Part shown: positions 6,505-13,246 of the stretch, piece after piece
Numbering within the stretch: the stretch's first letter is position 1
Layout of the letters: each line of letters opens with the position of its first letter
NCBI GenBank assembly: GCA_002428445.1
Contig: DIWJ01000004.1
Location: 74,220 to 90,133 of the forward strand
Length of the DNA stretch: 15,914 bases
Origin: Syntrophaceae bacterium UBA6109
GTDB taxonomy: Bacteria; Desulfobacterota; Syntrophia; Syntrophales; UBA6109
Direction of reading: 5' to 3'
The notes under the pieces: generated by a model
Databases searched by the model: none
What the model was told of the DNA's origin: nothing
What the model saw: only the letters and a program-made list of their open reading frames with translations
Translations under genes and position numbers: made by a program

Positions 6505-8938
6505 GGACCGCGTAAAAGGCGTCATCGAGATCGCCTCGCTGGAGAAGTTCACGGAATTCCAGCTGGACTATCTCAGGCGGGCGATGCGGATCTGCGCCAT
6601 CAACGTGGAAGCAGCGCAGAACCGGGAATACCTGGCCAGGGCCCTGACGGAATCCCGGACCCTCGCGAAGGAGCTCCAGCTGCAGCATGAGGAACAGAAA
6701 GCCACGAACGAGGAACTTGAAAAACAGGCGCAGCGCCTGAAACAGTCCGAGGAGGAGCTGAAGGCTCAGCAGGCAAAGCTGCAGGCGGCCAATGAGGAAC
6801 TGAGGGATTTCAACGAGTCTCTGGAACGCCGGAAACGCGAGGTAGAGGCGGCAAACCGCGATCTGAGCATCGCCAGAGCGGATCTGGAGGAGAAGGCGGA
6901 GCAGCTGGCGACTGCCAGCCAGTACAAGTCGGAATTCCTGGCCAACATGTCTCATGAGCTCAGAACGCCGCTGAACAGTATCCTCCTCCTGGCGCGATTG
7001 CTCAGCGAAAACAGGGAGGGCAACCTGACGGCGGAACAGATCGAATCCGCGGGCATCGTTTACAGGAGTGGGAACGACCTCCTGTCCCTCATCGACGATA
7101 TCCTCGATCTGTCGAAGATCGAGGTGGGCAGGATGGAGTTGAACCCGGAGCGGATCGCCGTCGGCAATCTGGCGGAAGCCCTGAACGCCGGCTTCGGACG
7201 TCTGGCGGAAGAGCGCGGTCTGCACCTTGCGATCACGGTCCGTCCGGGCTGTCCGGAAACCGTCGTCACGGACCGGAAGCGCGTCGAGCAGATTTTGAAG
7301 AACCTCATGTCCAATGCGCTGAAATTCACGGAAAAGGGCGGCGTGTCGGTGGAATTCGACCGCCCGCAGGGGGGCGTCGATCTATCGCTGAGCGGCCTGA
7401 GTTCCCAAAGGACCTTGGCCGTTACCATCAGGGACACGGGCATCGGAATCCCGAAGGACAAGCAGATGCTGGTCTTCGAGGCTTTCCAGCAGGCGGAAAA
7501 AGGAACGGCGAGAAAATACGGGGGCACGGGTCTCGGTCTCTCCATCTCCAGGGAATTGGCCCGGCTTCTGGGTGGGGAAATTCACCTGGAGAGCGAGCCG
7601 GGAAAGGGTTCAGCCTTTACCTTGTTCATCCCCGTGGAGATCGGCCAGCCCGCAACGAAGGACAAAAGCCCCACGCTCCGGATACCGCGGGAAGGAGCGG
7701 TGAGCGCAACCTCCCGCCCGCCGGCGCAGCCGATTCCGGACGACCGGGCGGGCGTCGGCGGGAACGACAGATCGATTCTGGTCATCGAAGACGACGCGAC
7801 CTTCGCCGCACATCTCGTTGCGCAATGCCATGAGCGAGGTTTCAAGTGCCTTGCGGCGGCGACGGGCGAAGAGGGTCTGGAACTGGCAAAACGGCATCAG
7901 CCCAGCGGCGTCATCCTCGACCTGAGGCTTCCGGGGATGGACGGCTGGACCGTGCTGACTGCCATGAAGGAGTCTCCCGAAACGCGCCACATCCCGGTCC
8001 ATATCATGTCCGTCGAAGAGGAAACGATCCAGGCCTACCAGAAGGGGGCGATCGGTTTCCTCTCCAAACCGGTGGCAAGGGAAGGGCTGGACGAGGTGTT
8101 CCGGAAACTCGAGGCCATGTTCAGCAAGAGGATCAAGGATCTGCTGGTCGTGGAAGACAACGAAATTCTCCGCAAGTCCATCGTCAAACTGATCGGAAAC
8201 GGCGATGTCGAGGTCACGGAAGCGGCTACGGGCGAGGAAACGATTCGCCGTCTGAGGTCCAAGCGATTCGACTGCATGATTCTCGATATCGGCCTTCCTG
8301 ACATGTCGGGATTCGAACTCATCAAGGCGCTGCGGGGCATGGTGGACATTGCCGTTCCCCCGATTGTGGTCTACACGGGCCGGGAATTGACCCGTGAAGA
8401 GGAAAGCCTGCTGCGCGAATACTCGGAATCGATCATTATCAAGGGGGTCCGGTCGGAGGAACGCCTTCTGGACGAAACTTCCCTTTTCCTGCATCGCATG
8501 GTGGACAGCCTGCCGGAAGGCAAACGCCGGGTCATCGCTGATCTTCATGATACCGACGCCATGTTTCCGGGACGGACGGTCCTCATCGTTGATGACGACA
8601 TGCGGAATGTCTTTGCGCTGTCCAGGGTGCTGGACGAGCGGGGGATGAAACTGCTCAAGGCGGAGAACGGTCAAAAGGCCCTCGACATCCTGGCAAGGGA
8701 GCCGTCCGTCGACCTGATCCTGATGGACATCATGATGCCGGTTATGGACGGCTACGAGGCGATGAAAAAGATCCGGGGGGATGAGCGCTTCGCAAAGCTC
8801 CCCATCATCGCCCTTACGGCGAAGGCCATGAAAGAGGACCGGCAGCGCTGCCTCGAGGCCGGAGCCAGCGATTACCTTCCGAAGCCGGTGGATGTCGGAC
8901 GCCTCCTCTCCGTCATGCGCATCTGGCTGTATCAGTGA
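6413..8938 (+). CDS. Hybrid sensor histidine kinase, C-terminal part: rest of GAF, HisKA, HATPase_c and three receiver domains
   Basis: This is the catalytic half of the kinase begun at 4519. Counting from GTG 6413: end of GAF at 1-65, a long Glu/Gln-rich coiled coil about 66-170, HisKA with FLANMSHELRTPLNS (phospho-acceptor His181), then HATPase with N-box NLMSNALKFTEKG, DTGIGIP and GGTGLGLSI. Three receiver domains follow with acceptor Asp503 (VILDLRLPGMDG), Asp625 (MILDIGLPDMSG) and Asp772 (ILMDIMMPVMDG). The middle receiver has K-G where the others have the conserved K-P, yet keeps its Thr. Phosphate could pass from His181 to the receivers and on to other partners; no DNA-binding output is present. 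The stop codon overlaps GTG 8935, so CheR is probably translationally coupled. It could be made alone from GTG 6413, but then with a broken GAF domain. Confidence 0.88.
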   Translation: MHDVPDEYIKVMSGLGSVKPRSLIVLPLIHEDRVKGVIEIASLEKFTEFQLDYLRRAMRICAINVEAAQNREYLARALTESRTLAKELQLQHEEQKATNEELEKQAQRLKQSEEELKAQQAKLQAANEELRDFNESLERRKREVEAANRDLSIARADLEEKAEQLATASQYKSEFLANMSHELRTPLNSILLLARLLSENREGNLTAEQIESAGIVYRSGNDLLSLIDDILDLSKIEVGRMELNPERIAVGNLAEALNAGFGRLAEERGLHLAITVRPGCPETVVTDRKRVEQILKNLMSNALKFTEKGGVSVEFDRPQGGVDLSLSGLSSQRTLAVTIRDTGIGIPKDKQMLVFEAFQQAEKGTARKYGGTGLGLSISRELARLLGGEIHLESEPGKGSAFTLFIPVEIGQPATKDKSPTLRIPREGAVSATSRPPAQPIPDDRAGVGGNDRSILVIEDDATFAAHLVAQCHERGFKCLAAATGEEGLELAKRHQPSGVILDLRLPGMDGWTVLTAMKESPETRHIPVHIMSVEEETIQAYQKGAIGFLSKPVAREGLDEVFRKLEAMFSKRIKDLLVVEDNEILRKSIVKLIGNGDVEVTEAATGEETIRRLRSKRFDCMILDIGLPDMSGFELIKALRGMVDIAVPPIVVYTGRELTREEESLLREYSESIIIKGVRSEERLLDETSLFLHRMVDSLPEGKRRVIADLHDTDAMFPGRTVLIVDDDMRNVFALSRVLDERGMKLLKAENGQKALDILAREPSVDLILMDIMMPVMDGYEAMKKIRGDERFAKLPIIALTAKAMKEDRQRCLEAGASDYLPKPVDVGRLLSVMRIWLYQ

Positions 8939-8949
8939 GAGGACGCTCC

Positions 8950-9798
8950 GTGGAAAAATCCGGCGACGTCGAAAACATTGAGATCCGCCTTCTGCTGGAA
9001 GCCGTTTTTCAGCGTTACGGCCACGATTTCCGGGAATATGCCCCGGCGACGGTGGAGCGGCGCATCCGGAATTTCCTCCCCCGGTCGGGCTGCGCGTCGA
9101 TCTCCGCCCTCATCCCCAAAATCCTGCACGAGGACGCCTTCTTCCGGCAGTTCCTGCTGGCGTTTTCCATCACTGTGACGGAGATGTTCCGGGACCCCTG
9201 CGTATACCGCGTGCTACGTCAGAACGTCGTCCCCGTTCTGCGCACCTACCCTTTCGTCAATCTCTGGGTGGCCGGGTGCGCCACGGGCGAAGAGGCTTAC
9301 TCGCTTGCCATTCTCCTCACGGAGGAAGGACTCTACGAGAGGGCGAGGATCTTTGCGACGGACTTCAACGACGAAGCGCTCGCGAAGGCCAGGGAAGGCA
9401 TCTATCCGCTCGATCGCATCCGTCTTTTTACACAGAACTATCAGGAGTCAGGCGGAACGCAGCCGTTTTCCGACTACTGCCACGCCCGGTACGGCGCCAT
9501 GGCGGTTTCTTCCGCTTTGAAGAGGCATATCACGTTTGCGAACCACAACCTCGTGACGGACGCCGTCTTCGGGGAAATGCATCTCATCCTGTGCCGGAAC
9601 GTGCTCATTTATTTCGACCGCGGGCTTCAGGACCGGGTCCTCAACCTCTTTTACGAAAGCCTCGCGCATCGGGGATATCTCTGCCTTGGCGCCGCCGAAA
9701 TCCTCCGGTCTTCTTCGGTTCAGGATTCTTTCGAAGCCCTCGATGAAAAAACCCGGATCTATCGCAAGCGGCGCCCGGGGAATACCGCCATCCCTTGA
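8950..9798 (+). CDS. cheR: CheR-type protein-glutamate O-methyltransferase
   Basis: CheR enzymes use S-adenosylmethionine to methylate glutamates, classically on chemoreceptors. The 282-residue protein has the N-terminal all-helical CheR_N domain (about 1-70) and the catalytic domain: SITVTEMFRDP, the SAM-binding loop WVAGCATGEEAYSLAI (from residue 106), ATDFNDEAL, NHNLVTD and LILCRNVLIYFD. The length is normal and there is no receptor-tethering or TPR extension. Start GTG 8950 has AGAGGA (8938-8943) six bases upstream; the alternative GTG 8935 overlaps the kinase stop without a good site. It sits between two sensor kinases with no CheB, chemoreceptor or CheA/W in view, so its substrate is not a standard chemoreceptor that I can point to. 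The function in this operon is unknown. Confidence 0.9.
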   Translation: MEKSGDVENIEIRLLLEAVFQRYGHDFREYAPATVERRIRNFLPRSGCASISALIPKILHEDAFFRQFLLAFSITVTEMFRDPCVYRVLRQNVVPVLRTYPFVNLWVAGCATGEEAYSLAILLTEEGLYERARIFATDFNDEALAKAREGIYPLDRIRLFTQNYQESGGTQPFSDYCHARYGAMAVSSALKRHITFANHNLVTDAVFGEMHLILCRNVLIYFDRGLQDRVLNLFYESLAHRGYLCLGAAEILRSSSVQDSFEALDEKTRIYRKRRPGNTAIP

Positions 9799-9875
9799 CC
9801 GGGGAAGAAGTCGGCGGGATGCGGCATACCAAGGCAGGATCGCGGAGAATGTCCTCGAATCCAAGGAGAACACGC

Positions 9876-11444
9876 ATGACAGAAAGGCAAAAGATTCTGG
9901 TCGTAGACGACAAGGAGGAGAATCTCTTCGCGATCTCGATGCTCCTGAAGGAAACCGGCGCCGAAATCATCCGGGCAGGAAGCGGCAACGACGCGCTGAT
10001 CGCATCTCTCAACCACGACTTCAGTCTGGCGATCCTCGATGTCCAGATGCCGGAGATGGACGGATACGAACTGGCGCAGTATCTGCGAAGCGAGGAAAAA
10101 ACGAAGAACATACCGATCATTTTTCTTTCCGCCGCTTATTCGGACGAGTACCACGTCTTCAAAGGTTACGAATCCGGCGCCGTGGATTTCATCACGAAAC
10201 CCTACAGCCCGGCAATTTTCCTCAGCAAGGTCAATATCCTTCTTCATCGCGAACAATTGCTGCAGGACCTGAAGAGGGAGATGGAAGACAGGAAGCAGGC
10301 CGAAAAGGCGATCAAGGAGCGCGAGGAAGAGCTGGCCGCCATTTACGAAAACGCGCCGCTCCTGATGCTGCTCGTGGACCGCGAGCGCCGCGTGTGCAAG
10401 ACGAACAAGTTCGTTCAGAGCCTGATCGCCGCGGAAAATCCGATCGGACAGCGGGCGGGCGAGGCTTTGTGCTGTCAGCACGCCCTGGACGATCCGCAGG
10501 GCTGCGGTTTCGGGCCGGCTTGTCATCAGTGCGCCGTTCGCCGCGCGATCGCGGAGACCTTTGAAAAGACATACGGGAGCGAACACGTGGAAGCGAACCT
10601 CCAGCTGTCCGTAAAGGGAAAGACGCGGGAAGTCACGGGTCTTGTCTCCACTGTGCTTTTTCGCGTCCGGGAGGAACCGCTGGTGCTGGTGACGATCCAG
10701 GACATCACCGAACGAAAGAAGATGGAGAGGGATCTGCAGCAGCATGCTGAACAGCTTGAGTATGCCAACCAGGAACTGGAGAGTTTCAGCTATTCCGTCT
10801 CCCATGACCTGCGCGCCCCGCTGCGGGCGATCGACGGTTATGCGCGCATGATTCTCAGGAAACAGGGGGCTCATTTTGACGAGGACACGCGGAAGAAGTT
10901 TGCGGGAATCAGGGACAACGCACGAATGATGGGCCAGCTCATCGAAGATCTCCTGGCCTTCTCGCGCCTGGGCCGGGCGCCGTTATCGACTTCAGATCTG
11001 GACGTGGAGGCGCTGGTCGCAGAGGTGTGGGGGGACCTGCAGGTCGTCAACCCCGGACGGCGCATCGATTTCAAGGTTGCCGATCTCCCGGCGGGGAAGG
11101 CGGACCGGGCGCTGCTCAAACAGGTATTCGTCAACATCCTTTCCAATGCGGTCAAGTTCACCAAGGGACGGGAGAAGGCGTTCGTCGAAGTGGGCGGACA
11201 CCGCAATGAAAAGGAGATCGTCTATTTTGTGAAAGACAACGGCGTCGGATTCGACATGACCTACCATAACAAGATGTTCGGGGTCTTTCAGCGTCTGCAC
11301 AGCAGCGAGGATTATGAGGGCACGGGGATCGGTCTGGCGCTTGTCCAGCGGATCATCCACCGGCACGGCGGCCGGATATGGGCTGAAGGGAAAGTGGACG
11401 GCGGCGCGACGTTCCACTTCACGCTCCCCATGGCGCACGGATGA
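9876..11444 (+). CDS. Response regulator-sensor kinase: REC, Cys-rich PAS, HisKA, HATPase_c
   Basis: This 522-residue cytoplasmic protein starts with a receiver domain (4-120, KILVVDDKEEN, acceptor Asp55 in AILDVQMPEMDGYE, FITKPYSP), then a coiled coil (about 120-150), a PAS domain (about 150-275), HisKA with SYSVSHDLRAPLRAI (His310) and HATPase_c (NILSNAVKFT, DNGVGFD, GTGIGLALV). The PAS domain carries a cluster C199-C200-x-H202, G-C210-G, C216-x-x-C219, which looks like a metal, Fe-S or redox site. The start is fixed by AAGGAGA, seven bases before ATG 9876; the frame is open from TTG 9795 but without a site. It may take phosphate from the upstream hybrid kinase and adjust its own kinase accordingly. 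It is the last gene of the operon, before the terminator at 11521. Confidence 0.9.
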   Translation: MTERQKILVVDDKEENLFAISMLLKETGAEIIRAGSGNDALIASLNHDFSLAILDVQMPEMDGYELAQYLRSEEKTKNIPIIFLSAAYSDEYHVFKGYESGAVDFITKPYSPAIFLSKVNILLHREQLLQDLKREMEDRKQAEKAIKEREEELAAIYENAPLLMLLVDRERRVCKTNKFVQSLIAAENPIGQRAGEALCCQHALDDPQGCGFGPACHQCAVRRAIAETFEKTYGSEHVEANLQLSVKGKTREVTGLVSTVLFRVREEPLVLVTIQDITERKKMERDLQQHAEQLEYANQELESFSYSVSHDLRAPLRAIDGYARMILRKQGAHFDEDTRKKFAGIRDNARMMGQLIEDLLAFSRLGRAPLSTSDLDVEALVAEVWGDLQVVNPGRRIDFKVADLPAGKADRALLKQVFVNILSNAVKFTKGREKAFVEVGGHRNEKEIVYFVKDNGVGFDMTYHNKMFGVFQRLHSSEDYEGTGIGLALVQRIIHRHGGRIWAEGKVDGGATFHFTLPMAHG

Positions 11445-11520
11445 AATTCGCAGCGGGAACAGGGTTCGGCGACCCGCCATCTCCGGTGGTGCCGCTTCCC
11501 GGGCGAAAACGGGAATCCTT

Positions 11521-11539
11521 CTGCGGACCCGCAGTTTTT
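11521..11539 (+). terminator. Intrinsic terminator of the signalling operon
   Basis: CTGCGG-AC-CCGCAG (5 to 6 bp stem) is followed directly by TTTTT, 76 bases after the stop of the REC-PAS-kinase gene. It is nested in a wider inverted repeat, GGAATCC (11512-11518) with GGATTCC (11542-11548). Confidence 0.6.
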
Positions 11540-11556
11540 CGGGATTCCGCGGCAGG

Positions 11557-11576
11557 CGCTTCCCCTTATTGAAGCG
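11557..11576. repeat. Small hairpin between operons
   Basis: CGCTTC (11557-11562) pairs with GAAGCG (11571-11576) around an 8-base loop. There is no T-run after it. It lies between the terminator and the next gene; role unknown. Confidence 0.3.
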
Positions 11577-11631
11577 GGGTCGACGCAGAATCGGTCCAAC
11601 GGACGGATCGGGATGCAGGGAGGTGCAGGTC

Positions 11632-12015
11632 ATGGAACTGAAGGAATATTTCGATCAACACAGGGGTTTCGGTGTACTGGCGACGGCCGATGCGAAGGGA
11701 AGAGTGAACGCCGCCGTCTACGGGCGGCCGCATTTTGAAGAGGCGGACGGCGTCCTCCTGTTCATCATGCGCGATCGCCTTTCCCACGCCAACCTTCAGG
11801 AGAACCCCTCCGCCGCCTACCTGTTCCGGGAGGAAGGGGAGGGGTATCGCGGAAAGCGTCTCACCCTTACGAAAATCGGCGAAGAGAAGGACAGCCCGCG
11901 CATCGACGAGATCCGTCGCAGAAGACGGGACGGCTCCAGTGAGGACGGCGGAAGCAAGTATCTCGTGCGTTTTCGTGTCGACAAGATTCTGCCGCTGGTC
12001 GGCGAAAGAGAGTGA
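11632..12015 (+). CDS. Pyridoxamine 5'-phosphate oxidase-like FMN-binding split-barrel protein
   Basis: This is a 127-residue soluble protein of the PNPOx-like split-barrel superfamily, whose members usually bind FMN as dimers and act as small oxidoreductases or flavin-dependent reductases. The typical start GFGVLATADAKGRVNAAVYG is present, then GVLLFIMRDRLSHANLQENP and AAYLFREE, which together are the common signature of this group; the C-terminal strand is KYLVRFRVDKILPLV. The actual substrate cannot be told. ATG 11632 has GGGAGG eight bases upstream. The next gene, RudS-like, starts five bases after its stop, so the two are almost certainly co-transcribed. Confidence 0.8.
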   Translation: MELKEYFDQHRGFGVLATADAKGRVNAAVYGRPHFEEADGVLLFIMRDRLSHANLQENPSAAYLFREEGEGYRGKRLTLTKIGEEKDSPRIDEIRRRRRDGSSEDGGSKYLVRFRVDKILPLVGERE

Positions 12016-12020
12016 CGGCA

Positions 12021-12968
12021 ATGGAAAAGATCAGGATCGGCCTCAGCCGGTGTCTCCTGGGCGACAACGTCCGTTATGACGGAGGACATCAGCAGGACCG
12101 CTACATCACCGATACCCTCGGCAGGTACTTTGAATGGGTTCCGGTCTGCCCGGAAGTGGAGTACGGACTGCCCGTTCCGCGGGAGGCGATGCGCCTCGTC
12201 GGCGATCCCGCATCGCCGCGCCTGGTGACGGTGCGCAGCGGGATCGACCATACGGACGGCATGCGGAGATGGGCGGAAGGGAAATTGGATGAACTGGCGG
12301 GGGAGGGGCTGCTCGGTTTCATCTTCAAGAGCAAGTCACCCAGTTCCGGAATGGCGGCGGTCAAGGTATACACGGCGGCGGGAATGGCCCGGAAGGCGGG
12401 TGTGGGGATTTTTGCCGGCGCCTTTATGGCTCGCTTCCCGCAGATCCCCTGCGAGGAGGACGGAAGACTGCACGATCCTTTCCTGCGCGAGAATTTCATC
12501 GAAAGGATCTTCGTCTTCAAGCGCTGGACCGACGCCTGGCATGAGAGCCGCTCTTTGCGGACGCTCGTTGACTTCCACAGCGACCACAAGCTGCTGATCA
12601 TGGCCCACAGTCCCGCCCACCTGACCAGGCTCGGGCGGCTCGTCGCGAACCCCGAACGCCGGCCGCTCCAGGACATTGCCGCGGAGTACATCGCGCTCCT
12701 CATGGAGGGATTGAAGCCGATCGCGACGGCGCGCAAGAATACGAACGTGCTTCAGCACATGGCGGGATATTTCAAAAAGAGCCTCAGCCCCGGCGACAAG
12801 GAGGAGTTGCTCGGGACCATAGGGAACTACCATCGGGGGATGGTCCCCCTCATCGTACCGATCGTCCTTTTGCAGCACTACGTCCGGATGTACGACGAGC
12901 CTTATCTCAAGCGCCAGGTCTACCTGCATCCCCATCCCCTGGAACTGATGCTGCGCAACCACGTGTGA
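12021..12968 (+). CDS. rudS: RudS-like protein: DUF523 (TudS) domain fused to DUF1722 (YbgA-like)
   Basis: The 315-residue protein joins DUF523 (about 1-150) to DUF1722 (about 175-305). The stand-alone DUF523 enzyme TudS is a 4Fe-4S thiouracil desulfidase, and the TudS-DUF1722 fusion RudS has been described as removing sulfur from 4-thiouridine in tRNA. Visible motifs: SRCLLGDNVRYDGGH (Cys11), PVCPEVEYGLPVPREAMRL (Cys43), KSKSPSSGM, then GRLHDPFLRENFIERIFVFKRW and DFHSDHKLLIMAHSP typical of DUF1722. Where DUF523 proteins usually show SPSCG with the third cluster Cys, this one has Ser109; this could be a subfamily trait or affect the cluster. Start ATG 12021 is preferred over GTG 12012, which overlaps the previous stop, because family members begin near EKIRIG. 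The family is clear; activity is inferred. Confidence 0.87.
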   Translation: MEKIRIGLSRCLLGDNVRYDGGHQQDRYITDTLGRYFEWVPVCPEVEYGLPVPREAMRLVGDPASPRLVTVRSGIDHTDGMRRWAEGKLDELAGEGLLGFIFKSKSPSSGMAAVKVYTAAGMARKAGVGIFAGAFMARFPQIPCEEDGRLHDPFLRENFIERIFVFKRWTDAWHESRSLRTLVDFHSDHKLLIMAHSPAHLTRLGRLVANPERRPLQDIAAEYIALLMEGLKPIATARKNTNVLQHMAGYFKKSLSPGDKEELLGTIGNYHRGMVPLIVPIVLLQHYVRMYDEPYLKRQVYLHPHPLELMLRNHV

Positions 12969-13027
12969 TCCTGAAGAGGCGCCATTTCAAGCGGCTGCGC
13001 GAGCAACGGCAACCCGTTTTTATCTCA

Positions 13028-13063
13028 CCCGCCCCCGCATCTGCGGAGGTAAGAGTGGGCGGG
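13028..13063. repeat. Nested inverted repeat, possible terminator
   Basis: CCCGCCC (13028-13034) pairs with GGGCGGG (13057-13063), enclosing a second hairpin CCGCA-TC-TGCGG (13035-13046). It lies about 60 bases after the rudS stop and has no T-run; it may block transcription from either side. Confidence 0.45.
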
Positions 13064-13114
13064 GACCCAGCGCTCTGCTCAGCAGGCCAACTCAAGGAAT
13101 GAATTCTCAGGACC

Positions 13115-13144
13115 CTGGATTGCCGCTTTCGCGGGAATGACAAT
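13115..13144. repeat. Dispersed palindromic repeat, copy 1
   Basis: The core ATTGCCGC-TTTC-GCGGGAAT is palindromic with one mismatch and is followed by GACAAT. It resembles the common bacterial element written on the other strand as GTCATTCCCGCGAAAGCGG. Confidence 0.6.
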
Positions 13145-13150
13145 ATCGGG

Positions 13151-13180
13151 CTGGATTTCCGCCTGCTCAGGGAATGACAA
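13151..13180. repeat. Dispersed palindromic repeat, degenerate copy 2
   Basis: CTGGATTTCCGC is followed by a different middle and the end GGGAATGACAA. Both ends match copy 1, in the same orientation and at 36-base spacing, while the centre has diverged and the stem is weak. Confidence 0.5.
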
Positions 13181-13188
13181 AGAAGAAG

Positions 13189-13210
13189 TTGCTTCGGCTT
13201 CGCCTCGCAA
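13189..13210. repeat. Third palindromic repeat of a different type
   Basis: TTGC (13189-13192) pairs with GCAA (13207-13210), with an inner GGC-TTC-GCC hairpin. Read on the minus strand it gives the common CATTGCGAGGCGAAGCC pattern of dispersed repeats. It is close to the 3' end of the fusion gene. Confidence 0.45.
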
Positions 13211-13246
13211 TGGCAGCCTGTCGGCCGGTGCTGAAGCGGTGCGACG

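Larger units (their letters stand above)
12969..13246. other. Intergenic region between convergent genes, filled with palindromic repeats
   Basis: No gene is seen here. The stretch holds a branched inverted repeat (13028-13063), two copies of a GGATT...GGAATGACAA element and a TTGC...GCAA hairpin. A minus-strand reading frame gives a protein containing SFPRKRQSR, a well-known sign of translated palindromic repeats and not a real gene. CCCGTTTTTATC just after rudS has a T-run but no convincing stem. Confidence 0.7.

Noticed and set aside
4351..6552. 733-codon minus-strand open frame opposite the hybrid kinase
   Set aside because: The plus strand has clear PAS and GAF domains; the antisense product has no recognisable domain and lacks a ribosome binding site.
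7610..8674. Long minus-strand open frame opposite the receiver domains
   Set aside because: Antisense shadow of the receiver coding region; no domain.
9795..9875. Upstream start (TTG 9795) for the REC-PAS-kinase overlapping the cheR stop
   Set aside because: The added residues do not belong to the receiver fold and there is no ribosome binding site, while ATG 9876 has AAGGAGA at seven bases.
12969..13020. Intrinsic terminator after rudS at CCCGTTTTTATC
   Set aside because: There is a T-run but no stem longer than 3 bp that I can find directly before it.
13115..13180. CRISPR-like array from two similar 30-base units
   Set aside because: Only two copies, diverged in the middle, with a 6-base gap instead of a spacer; they are palindromic dispersed repeats.
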